Made by a program: the position numbers and the translations under genes | The notes under the pieces: generated by a model | What the model saw: only the letters and a program-made list of their open reading frames with translations | What the model was told of the DNA's origin: nothing | Databases searched by the model: none | Shown: positions 1 to 12,600 of the stretch, piece by piece | Position numbering within the stretch: the first letter of the stretch is position 1 | Layout of the letters: each line of letters starts with the position of its first letter | NCBI GenBank assembly: GCA_963995525.1 | Contig: OZ023208.1 | Coordinates: 24,122,684-24,186,683 of the forward strand | From: Escarpia spicata | Lineage: Eukaryota > Annelida > Polychaeta > Sabellida > Siboglinidae | DNA length: 64,000 bases | Direction of reading: 5' to 3'

Positions 1-454
1 TAATCTATTGAACTATTATTCTAATAGCTTGTATACATGTGTTTACTTATTTAAAGACAATTTAGTTGATTTTATTTAGGGAGAGAGAGATGCATGATAT
101 TACAATGATTGTAATTAATTATTCATACCTTTATTTTAATTAATTTATTATTGCTAATTTATTGTTAATATTTTAATAGCCTGTTGTACACATGTGTTTT
201 CTATAGTATATTATATTTCTTTAAAAATAGTACAGTTGATTTTATTTAGTAGTAATGATTGCACATTTTAGCATATTAAAATATGTTTGTTTTTTACATT
301 ATTAAATTTTATGTCATTAATATTCTATAGATAAATATACTAAATGTAAATGATATTCTATAGATAAATCGCAATACTTACAACGAGATGTCGAGACTGT
401 CGCCAATAAAGTGGACACTGTATTGTCCACGGTTCTGAATCTTGTTGTTTGCAG
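1..454. other. TMEM68 intron end, AT-rich
   Basis: About 450 bases of AT-rich intron leading into the acceptor at 454. No exon, RNA gene or repeat family was recognised. A purine microsatellite (GAGAGAGAGA) sits near 81-90. Confidence 0.5.
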
Positions 455-622
455 GTTATGAAGTGGTTGGCTTTGAGAAGATCCCTGTGTCCGGGGCAGC
501 ACTCCTCATTTACTACCACGGCACAATCCCCATTGATCTCTACTATGTGATGGCAAAGATGATAGTTCACAAAGATCGACAACTGAGGGCTGTTGGAGAC
601 AGGTTCCTCTTTAAAATACCAG
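455..622 (+). CDS. TMEM68: TMEM68 exon with the catalytic His/Asp motif
   Basis: The exon follows the acceptor TTTGCAG (ends 454) and is followed by the donor GTGGGT (623). It encodes GYEVVGFEKIP, then the acyltransferase block YYHGTIPIDLYYV, and ends in FKIP plus the first base of a Gly codon. The His and Asp of HGTIPID are the expected catalytic pair. The first codon is split, so at least one upstream exon lies outside the window. Confidence 0.93.
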
Positions 623-3600
623 GTGGGTGAGCTGCCCAGGCGTCTTACAATAATAGTCTATTACAATGTTTTATATAGATTCGGTGTCATCCTAATTGAC
701 TGTTTAGCTATTATTAAAATGTTCATGAATTTGTGTTATTTGCAAAACAAGTGTGTGTGTATGTGTGTGTGTTTCGCTGGAAATAATTGCCAACAGCGAA
801 ATGCAATGCAAACGTTTTATGAGAATGATTTTGGAAGCGCTAATATTACACATCGCCATGGAATAATTATTGGCAGTGTCTTTATAATGTAGTTTGTATG
901 CTAGGTATAATAATGCTATCGTTTACATAGTTGCAAAGTTATGTAAAAATTGCAGTTTTGTATTTTGCCAAATTCATGTGACCATTGTAATAACTGCAAG
1001 AACAACAATCCCAGAACTATGCTTTAGGAAATCAAAAAATTTTCTTAATAAATGGCAAATTATGCTGAGAAATACATTGTAATTGACCTATTCATCAGTG
1101 AAGTTTGTTTAAATTTCAGTACCAAAAATATTTTTTATGAAAAATGCATAAGCAAAGTTTTTAACAGGACAAATGTATGCGGTTATATTTGATCTATGAG
1201 ATGTCATGTAGCAGTAGTAATTTAATTCAGATATATAACCGTTGTCAACATTGGGCAGCAAGAATTAACGCTTTGGAGGATTTAGTGGAAACTTGCAACG
1301 TTTCAATCCACCACGTGTGGATCTTGATCACGCCTTGATGTCATGTGACGTGGCTCAGATTTTGGTGAAATGATCTGGTTGTAGATGGCGGGCAGGTGGT
1401 ATCCCTGGTCTCGGTGAGGTGATACATTGGTGTTCTTTCGGGTTTTGTCTTTTGGATGCACTACCAATCCGGGCTTGGGTTCAATTGCGAGTGATCGCAT
1501 TTAAATGCAAATGTTTGAAAGGATTCAAATGCAAGTGCCCTGATACATGGTTGCATTTAATGCAAATGCTAGTGTTTTAAATTATTCAAATGCAAGTGTT
1601 TGAAATGAATCAAATGCAAATGTTTTAAAACTATTCAAATGCAAGTGTTTTGGAGAAAAAAACAAATGCAATTTTTTTTTACTATTCATATGCAAGGTGT
1701 TTAAAAAAATGCAAGTTAAAAAAATCAAATGCAAATGAAAAAACAATATTAACTAGTATGGAGCCCTCCCTGGTAAGATGGAAACTTCTATAAACAATTT
1801 TGACCCAGTTATACAACTTGTCTTGACACATATGTAAGCATTGCATCAGTCTTATGCAGACCACTACAACATGATTAAAGTATCCTAGAACAATGAAATA
1901 TTCCGCTAGTTTCACCCCCTGTGAATCTTGGCACTCTGGAGGTTATGAGAGTTTACATAGCAGGAGACACTGGGACAGTGTGACACCCTCATGACTTGGT
2001 TCTCATGCCATGTATCCTTTTCACACAAGCCTATAGGTTTAGTGGCTGCTTACACACTACTGGGCCTAAACAACAGAGGTGTGAAAAACTTCCTGATGTA
2101 TTTGTAGTTGTACCAATAACTAACTGCTCACCAAACAGCTAATATCATTCTGCAGAAGACAGGTTCACCAGTTACTGTGAAAAATGGGACAGGGTTTTCT
2201 GTATGATAATTTTTCTTTTCAGATACAACATTTTATCAATCTGGTAAAAAAAACTAATATTTTAATGAAACAGTTTCTGGCATATTGCTATGCTAAGATT
2301 ATTAACTATTAAAAAAAAATAAGTTTCAGTTGAGGAAAGTTATCGTATGTTTATCACACAACAGTTGGTATTTGCATGGTTGTGTTCTAAAAATAAAAAT
2401 TACCTCAGAATGTCCCGTAGAACAGCGTTCGAAATAGCACTTGTCCGTTTGTCCGGGACAAGTGATTTTTGGCCCGGACAAGTAAAATGACTCGACATGG
2501 TTATCCGGCGGACAAGTGAAAATTTACATTAAATAGTGACGAGTGCAACATTGCAAACTTTTTATTTGAGGAAATTCATACGTAAATGATGTTCGCTAGC
2601 AATCGCGCGCATTCCAATTTTGTTAGTGTGTCGACGTCTTGTCGTTCTGCCGCCAGTGTGTTGTACGTCAGTGTTTGACCGAGTTTAGTGCCTGCGTTAA
2701 CAGGGTCATCCGCTGAGCGCACCAACCTAGCTCTGCCATACGCGTAGGACAGACTCCGCATCAGCCATCGCTGATCGAGGCTGTATTTCACACAATCGTA
2801 AATCGTTCAGTTTGGCCGACGTACACATTGCTTCCACTCTCGGATCATATTTGATGAACTTTGGAAATAGTAGACTTTGTATCGCTACCTGTTATTTCAA
2901 TAAGTATATAGTTTTAACCATTATTACACCTAACCCACGCGGACTCGGCAGTCTTCCAAGACCAAGTGGCAAGTCATCGAACATTAGCCGATCCAGATTG
3001 GTGAAAATTTTCAAAACTTGTAACTGGCTCTCCGGTAAATCTATGGTGCAGGTTGATAAACGGAATATCAATGACATTTCAGAAGTGTTGTATATATGTA
3101 ACATCTATTTTAACCATAAATTGCGAGTTTTCGAACTGAATTATGCAAGATGCGCGGCCGGGGACGGGGCGCCAACCGCCGTTGACATGTCGGCTTCTGC
3201 CAACTACGGCGGTCTGCGCGACAGCAACGTTACGACGTAAGTAAATCTATCAATTATTTCCCGCCTGGTAAATGTAATTCAGACACCGTTAAAACTGTTT
3301 TATCATCATTGAAATAGTAATATAACATTTAGGAAAAAATTTGCGTTTGTTTGGTGATGATCAATTGAATATTATCTTCGTTTGTAAAATACAGAACTTT
3401 GTTAATATTGAAGTTCATAGAGGTTTAACAAAATAATATCAGATTATATAATTTATTATGATTTTTGTGACAACATTTCCCGGCTTCGCATTGGTCGTGT
3501 TCCTGGATGAGTGGCATCTTCAATGACAAACTGATGCCAACATTTTATATGTGTTATATGTTTTATATATGTATATATATATATATATGTCATATTAAAC

Positions 3601-6600
3601 ATAAACAGTTTTTTAAACATTATAAAAACAAATAGCAAGGAAAACAATTGTCTCATTCCTATCATCGTAATAATTATTTCTTATTAATAAAAGCGTTCAT
3701 ATCAGCATCACTAAAATATTGGTATACATCATGTAGCGTGTCTACTTTTAATATTCGTGATGAATAATAATTGACTGGAAAACATTGCAAAAATAATTTA
3801 GCAATTTTAAGATTAAATCAAATTGTGTCTTTGATCACAAGTCATTCAGATGTACGTGCAACGAAACAGCAGGAACATTGTGTTGTCATAAAAATAAGAC
3901 AGACTTTTTATGTTTTTTTCCGAAGCTTCGATTCCCCTTCACAACCAATCGGACAAGTTAAAATTTTGGCGGACAATTAGATTTCAAAACCTACTTGTCC
4001 GGTGGACAAGTAAATATTCTGGCTTATTTCTATCGCTGTAGGACACCCATGGAATCGCCCAATAGTAATACATTACATTGTGATGTAACTGACCCAGGCC
4101 TGATGCTACACGTGTTCTCCTTTTTCTATCTGTTTTATTAATTTTCGACCACACAGTATGACATTGGACCAAATCAGAATAATGGATTTACTCAAAATCA
4201 ATTTTATATTTGGCCAACTTGAACACTGAACAGATGGACTCAACAGAAGTAAACTGTTGTATCCAGGATCCTATGGGTAAGGTGATGAGCAAGTGCCCCC
4301 CCCCCCCTCTGGAATCACAGCCCTCCTTAAAGTTTCACCCTGAAGTTTACATAGCAGTACACACTGGGACAGTGTGATGGCTGGACTGCTGCATGGCTAA
4401 GGGGGGTCAAAGGTGCTTAAAGCCAGGTTCCAACTATCCTTTTCACATAAAGCAGTGTGTTTAGTGGCTGCCATGGTCTGGTCTTCACACAATGTCACAC
4501 TATTGAGCCTAAACTACAATAGGTATGAAAAACATCCTGATGCATTTGTACTTGAGCCAGTACTTATGTCACTGTGCACTGCATGCAAATTGTACTTGAG
4601 CCAGTACTTATCATGTCACCATGCACTGCATGCAGATTGTACTTGAGCCAGTATTTATCATGTCACCGTGCACTGCATGCAGATTGTACTTGAGCCAGTA
4701 CTTATCATGTCACCGTGCACTGCATGCAGATTGTACTTGAGCCAGTACTTATCATGTCACCGTGCACTGCATGCAGATTGTACTTGAGCCAGTATTTATC
4801 ATGTCACCGTGCACTGCATGCAAATTGTACTTGAGCCAGTACTTATCATGTCACCGTGCACTGCATGCAGATTGTACTTGAGCCAGTATTTATCATGTCA
4901 CCGTGCACTGCATGCAAATTGTACTTGAGCCAGTACTTATCATGTCACCATGCACTGCATGCAGATTGTACTTGAGCCAGTATTTATCATGTCACCGTGC
5001 ACTGCATGCAGATTGTACTTGAGCCAGTACTTATCATGTCACCGTGCACTGCATGCAGATTGTACTTGAGCCAGTATTTATCATGTCACCGTGCACTGCG
5101 TGCAGATTGTACTTGAGCCAGTATTTATCATGTCACCAAGCACTGCATGCAGATTGTACTTGAGCCAGTACTTATCATGTCACCGTGCACTGCATGCAGA
5201 TTGTACTTGAGCCAGTACTTATCATGTCACCATGCACTGCATGCAAATTGTACTTGAGCCAGTACTTATCATGTCACCATGCACTGCATGCAGATTGCGG
5301 ATGCAGTACTATTGCATTCCAAATAAGTGTACAGGTCGGAATAAGAGTATAGGGTGGACATGCCGTGGAATTTTAATAAAAGTATATGTCGGAATAACAT
5401 AGCATAGGGCGGAAATTTCATGAAATTATAATAAGAATGCAGGGCGGAATAATAGTGTAAGCCAGTAATAAGGCAGAATTAAGTTGCAATATGTGTATTC
5501 ATAATTTTAATTGGTGTTTTTTTGACAATGCAACAACATAATTATATGCAAACAGAAGTTGCCTACATCAAACAAACAATAATACTTTATATTAAATCAA
5601 ACTTCGAAACAAAACTCCAGACAAACATAACGCTCCATTTAGTTTGTCTCAGTGATTAGTAGTTTAACACTAACTGATATCTGTTGAAAACAAAGCAACA
5701 AGATATTCAAGCAGTAAAAAAGTCTACATACAAAATGGTACTCACTAAACAATAGACAGTACAGTTGCTTAATTACCGAGACGTGGTATTAATCTAAACT
5801 CAGTTATGTACCTCGGTAACTTACATATAGTATACATACATTACAAATAATTATTGAGGGCCACTTGATTTAATATTGTTTTAAATAGCACAAATTAATG
5901 TGTTGTCTGATTATTATAATCTTGACATAAATGTGTACACTATAGTATGAACTGATAAGACTAACTGTAAGACGACTACTTAGTTGCTTGGCTATATGGA
6001 AGCACTGCACTGTTTCTTTTCACCTGGAATGTCAACACTTCAAACAATATACTTATTCCTCTTAAAAATGAAAAGTATTGTCTTTATTTTTTATCGTTTG
6101 TGTTTGTGTAGCACTTTGTGAACTCATGATCTGCACATCTGATTTTTTTCACAGCCGACTTACAGTGAGTAAATTATGACGGTTCATTTTAGGGTATGGC
6201 CTATTTATTGGCCATTGGGTAGTCAAGTAACTGGTATAGTCCTCGGTTGGCATACCATTAATTTTAATTGACCTATCCTTCCATCTTTATCTGTTGCAGC
6301 GAATGAAACATATCTATAATTCTTTAACTTTAAGATAATGTAGTTAATTCCGCCAAGCCATCCACCCCTAAATACATAAATGGAGTAATCCACTATGGCT
6401 CGTTTACAACGTAGCTCTGCCGCGTAGCATCGAGGTCACTACTGTAGTAAGGGTTGTCGTGTGGCGTCGCGTCACGTGAATTGGTCACGTTGCAAATGTG
6501 CTCGTGAAACGTCGTTAATCATGCTTTATCGCCCGGCCGTAGACTGCGAGATTCGCAATTTACTAGCCATAATACTAACATCCTGGCCACAACATGACCC

Positions 6601-9600
6601 CAATAAAACATAACAAACCTTTATATTTAGCACACAGGTTACTTTAGTGAGCCTTTTGTGCATATGTGTATTTTTTTGCGGAAAGATCGCTATCTGCCAT
6701 GATTTGCATGGTGACCAGCGTAAACAACGTCGCCATAAAAACGAAGAGCCTGCGCGTTCGGCTTCGTCGATTCGCCGGGAAGAATTATTTTTATATATAC
6801 ATATTTATCAGAACATTGTATCTATGATGCAAATAAATACATGGAGTACCTAATAAAAACGCATAGGATGGAACTAATAACAGTACATAACCGTAGACAC
6901 AAATAAAAAACAGCCTTTTCATAGGGTGGAGCTGCCAACATTAAAGGGAATAAAAACTTCTAATGCTTGAGTTCATATTATATTACATCCTGCTATATAT
7001 TTTCATGTCCACCAAGCAAAAAATTCAAAGAATTAGAAATTCCACATTTTATGCTATGCATCCGGACATTTTTGAATATGCATATTTTTGGCACGCTTTT
7101 CGGGATGCCGAGATGTGATGTCACATATGACCCATACAAAATGATTTGGTTTATATTACTTTGTGAAAACATAAACAAAAAAAGTGTAAAGAAAATTAAT
7201 GGTTTGGTGTCAGGATTGAACTGGCGTCGCCCGATTGCAAAATAAATGCCAAGGAACCAACGCGTTTACCAATTGAGCTAGCAGGACCGACAGAAATTCG
7301 CTGACAGATTTAAGTTGTTATGATAAATTGTACAACTCCTTCATACACCGATATTCTAGTGATATTATGAGATTATACATGTTACTTTCTGTAGCTGGAT
7401 ACGATATATGTTTGCTATGTAGGTATATTGGTGTAGATTATCTCCCTTTGGTTGCATTCTATATAATTATTCTGAAAACGAGCCCAAGCTCGGAGATAGC
7501 TAGACGACTTGTAGGCTCATTCGCATTCATTGTTTTGAATCAAATTGGATTCATGTGGAACCGTAAGATAACTGCTTGTTCCTCTATGATGACTAATGTT
7601 TGTATTACATCGGAATATTGCACAATAACTCATTCTAACGCTCGTTTCAACCCAAAAACTATCCTTGTAAACATGCTCTGAATGCATGGAAAGGGTCGGC
7701 CTACTGCGGGTCATATGTGACATTACAATACCTCGTGATCGCCTAGCTCATTAAATTTTTATTTTCCGTGGGAATCGCTACACAGACGGGTTTAAAATCG
7801 AATTTATGCTACAAATGTATTTTTCTGTATTTTTTAATGTTCTCGAATGTTACATACAATGTTAAACTTTGTGTACACATGGAAAACGGATTTTAACTAA
7901 TGCCTTGTTTTTATTTCCTGTAAATAAGCGTACAGACCCGAATAAGACCGTATAGGCTGGCATTTTTAGTTCAAATAAATAGCCGTACATATACGCTTAT
8001 TTGGAATGCAATAGTAGCTGCTAGAACAGTGTGGTCTATTTATAATAGACAATAAGCTACACAATAAGCTTTTAAGCCGTGTAAAGAAATGACTGTATGA
8101 CACATCTTTAATGTTACAAACAAGTTTTTCTAATTATTTTCAGTGATTTTATTAAAACATTGTGTTACTAAGACAATGCTAGGCACCAATCCACCCCACT
8201 GAGCACAAAGTGTATGTGGTCATCTGTGATGGTGTTAAACCGGAATCACAAGTTACATACCAATAGGATTCAATACTTGAACTTGAGATGAAGACAATAC
8301 TAGAAAACCTATTTCACTGATAATTCAATAAAACCAAGTTTGATGGTTAAAATGAATATTCTGAAGAAACTTAGTCTGACAAAATGTAGTTATAATTTCT
8401 CTTATATTGTAAATACATTTTAATGCAAAGAATTGTGTTAATCAAAATTGTTTTGAAACTTTCAATTAATTTTATGTTTCACAAATGGGCAAATTACCTT
8501 TTTCACACTTGAGTACAGAGGAAATGACTACTGGGCAAATTAACTACATCCAATTGGCCTACAGTATTTTTAATGTATGAACAATTTGGAAATCTTAAAA
8601 AGGTTACATTACTTGCAGTCACCAACCAGTATTAATCTCGGTTTTAGACAGTTAATTCTCTGTGTTTGTAAGTTGTGGTATTATAGATATTTAATCAAAT
8701 CTACAATAAAACAAACCAATCATCAACATTTATTACCCATGAGAAATTTGGAATCACTACATAGTCCAGACCCTACAACCATACATAACAACCTGAACAG
8801 GGTACCTATTTAATTTCATTATGGATGCAGGTGTGGGTTGAACAATAGGCCTGCACAAACAAAGGGCCTTGCTCAATTGGACCAGGCTTCATCTCTCATA
8901 CAAAAGTTGGAGCCCTTAGTTGCAAAACTTGCAAATATGGTCCACTGCTCATGACAATCCGATAAGGTTTGGCTGGTCTTTACTCTCTGTTAGCAGAAAC
9001 TTAATTAATGGAAATTGGTAGAAGAAAGAGTATTGATAAAATTATTCAATTATAACACAAACAACAATTAGATACCGAATCCACTATAGATACCAGACAG
9101 AAAAATCACCAGTTAAACATCTGGAAAACTAGACTGGAAGTGTTTCTTATTCAAATGCAAATGCAAGTGTTTCTGAGTCAGATGCAAGCGTTTTTGATTC
9201 AAATAAAAATGCAAGTGTTTTTTTATTCAAGTACAAATGCAAGTGTTTTTTTAATGCAAATGCAAGTGTTTTTATTCAAATACAAATGTTTTTGATCCTG
9301 AAAATCAAATGCAAGTGCAAATGTGACATTTAAAAATGCATTTGCATTTGAACCCAAGTCTGAGTCTACCACTGAACGGAGGGGAGGGTATTGGCGGGTT
9401 TATGGTACAAGTGCACATTGTGTGACTTGTAGATTCGTCTGAGTTGTTCTGATAACCCTGCTACGTATGGTAGTTGAACAAGATCCACAGGTGGTTGATC
9501 GCAAACGTTGCAAATTTCCACTAAACGTTCCAAAGGAAGTGTCAATTCTTGCTGCCCATTCAAATTTTGGAGCCATGAACAATATTTTCCATATCGTTAT

Positions 9601-12600
9601 CAACATTGTTGGCAAAAGCAAAACTTGACGGAAGTCATGTGCAAACATTTGATGGTGACGGAGGCAAACCGCGATGTACAGGATACGTCAGTTGTAACAT
9701 TACTGTGACATTGCAGGTTTCCGACTGCTGATGGATGTGTTCTGTGTACAGCCTGGGACGGTCAGTCAGGGCGTCGACCTCATGCGAGACGGACATATAC
9801 TCGCCATAGCACCAGGTATTGACGGCAAGCTAGCAGAAAAAACATGCTTATTGCTGCTAATTGTTCTACCTTTTCTATAACCTTTGTTACCTTTTCTGCG
9901 GTGGCATATCAGGAGGTGCACTACGTCACAGCCACCATTTGGAAATGTTTTTTCCTGATTTTCCTATATAATATGTTGCACCACTACATTTTATCATGGA
10001 AAACTAATGGGTGCCTAAGCTGCCCCTCTTGCAAGATCCTAGATAATTCAGTGCCTCTCTGCTAACTAATATCACATTGGTGAAAGTGCTGACAGAAAAC
10101 ATTTTGCATGTATTGAGAGTATTCATGCATGCATGCCTATTTGTTTGTGCAAACTAAAATTAAATTAAGTTCACAAAATTAATTTAGACAACTTGACATA
10201 GACATTCATGCATTTCAATAATAATTGCTAAACATCGAGATAGTTCATCAGCGTAGTTTTGTTACCTTCTCTTGCCCACAGGTGGTGTGCGAGAGGCGTA
10301 CTTCAGCGACGAATATTACAAAATGTTATGGGGGAAACGGATTGGATTTGCCAAAATTGCCCTTGAAGCAAAAGTGGTGAGGTTAACTTCTGAGACTGTC
10401 ACAGAATCACCATTGATTGCCTCTAGAACAAAATTTTATGTACACTATTTCAGAGCTTTTCTTGTTGAATCGAAATATAATTTGTCTTAGGATGATTCAG
10501 ATTGTAGAATCCCCTTTGTTCCTCAATGATCAGATCTTCTTCTTCATACTCTAGCATTAAGAGTTCATAGTCAGTGGTTACAGCAGTTAGTTATGTGCTC
10601 CATAATCATATCATACTACCCAGGTAGACCATAATTTATCTGGACAATTTTTGAATGAGATTATCAGTCTAGCTTGAATTACTGAATAACTCAGGAATGC
10701 ATTTAAAATCAGAAACTTTAATTTGTCATATCCAAGATGTTTAATTTACTTGGTAGAGGCTTTCATCAACTATCATGTCGACTTCATCAGTACCGGTGAC
10801 GCTGAATGACGTCATCGTACATGTGAGGCAGTTCGTAATTGCCCTGTTCATGGGTGTTTTGGTTTTCTTGATCCAGATGGCTTCCTTGATATGCCGAATT
10901 CTTCTGTTGGGTTCCTTGTCTACAATTTTTACTCCCTCCCAGTCTATGATGTGGTTTTCAGTTGTCGTATGGTCTGTAAGGGCGGCTTTATTGATGGTAG
11001 ACATCAATCTTTTTTTTCCGCTCCTTGTGTATTTCTCATTTTTCAAGTTGTCTATGTCCTTTCTGTGTTCCTCCAGTCTTGTTTTGAGTAGTCTTCCTGT
11101 CTCCCCAATGTACTCAGCACCACAGTTCTTGCACGGTATTTGGTACACCAGTTCGCCCTGTTCTTCTAGCTGTACTTTGTCCTTGGGATGTGCCAACAGG
11201 TGCCTGAACATGGTGTGGGGGACGCATGGCTGTTGCTACTCCATACTTCTTCAGTACTCGATGTACTCTCTCTGAGACCCCCTCTATGTATTGGATGACT
11301 ACTTGGCTCTGATAGTTTTTGTCCTTAGTCTTTTTGTTAGTCTTTTTCGTTCTTACTGCTATCTGTCACCTTTTTCAAGGCCCACGACGGATAGCCACAT
11401 ACTCTTAGAGCTCCTCTCAGGTGTTTCACTGAAGAACTACCTCACGTGTACGATGACGTCATTCAGCATCATCGGTACTGATGAAGTCAACGTGATACGT
11501 TGACGAAAGCCTCTACCAGGTAAATTAAACATCTTGGATATGAAAAATGAAAGTTTCTGATTTGAAAACGAACTATCCTGAAGAATGTTCAGTAATCTCA
11601 GGAATGCATTCTCTCTTGGCTTTAGTTTTGCTCCTTGCGTAAATAATTTAAGAAAGTGTTGTCTTTTTCCTGTCCTTAGCGACACTTTTTCCCATTTGAT
11701 TCATTGTTGTACAGTTCATGCATTATTGTAAAACTTCAATCATATCTCCACTTAGATGTCTATACGCTAGTGAGGGTAGCTTAAGTAATTTTAATCTTAG
11801 TAAAAGAATTGGTATATATGATGTCTTTTATCTTTGGTAGTCCCTTTAAGGCTCGTCCCTGGACATTTTCTATTGTTATTTTATGTTTCTTGTCATATGG
11901 ATATCATATTGCTATGACACAATCTAAATAGCCATTTATATTATTTGCATTCTCTTGCAGCCAGTTATTCCTATGTTCACTCAGAACTGTAATGAAGCAT
12001 TTCGAGCGCTCAGCATAGGCCGATGTAAGTATGGTTCTTTGTGTCGGTTCAGTTATAAACACATCTATTTCTGTGTTTTCTTCTAAGACATGAAAATCTG
12101 TAAAATATCTGTATCTAGCATTCCAACTCCGATCAAGTGTCACCGTCCAGGCTAGAGAATGCACCTATATCTGACAAGATTTTGCAGGAAATTCCATATT
12201 TCGAGCTACAAAATATAGGCCTATCTATATCAAACCAGCGCACACGTTTTTTCCGTAATCTGCCTAGTATCAATAGTAATTTAAAACACTGTTTTTAACA
12301 CTTCTCAGACAGGATGTTTACAGCTGTAATCATTTTCCAATTGATATGTATGCATACCTGTTTACATTTTAATGGTAAATTGTTTTAGTCAATTATTTTT
12401 AGTCCTTTGACCGAAGGTCCGAGGGACTATTGCCATCACTCTGCGTCTGCCGTCCGCCGTTAGCTGCCGTATCTCAGAAACCGTTCAGCAACTTTTTCTC
12501 TAATTTTGCATAAACATATTTTAGGGCACTGCCACGATGCACGAGAAATCTGTATTTGATTGATTCATTTTAAGGGCTCCGTAGGGCCTCCAAGGACCCC

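Noticed and set aside
4549..5298. CRISPR-like array
   Set aside because: The 47-bp units are directly tandem with no unique spacers; this is a minisatellite in animal DNA.
7204..7291. Functional tRNA gene on the - strand
   Set aside because: The A and B boxes are recognisable, but the acceptor stem does not pair and the anticodon arm is irregular, so only a relic was annotated.
7117..7725. Inverted GTCACATATGACCC words at 7121 and 7707 as ends of a small element
   Set aside because: The shared stretch is under 20 bp (part of it self-complementary) and the flanks show no duplication or further pairing.
10775..11275. 166-codon hydrophobic frame on the + strand
   Set aside because: It is the antisense shadow of the Penelope-like GIY-YIG frame.
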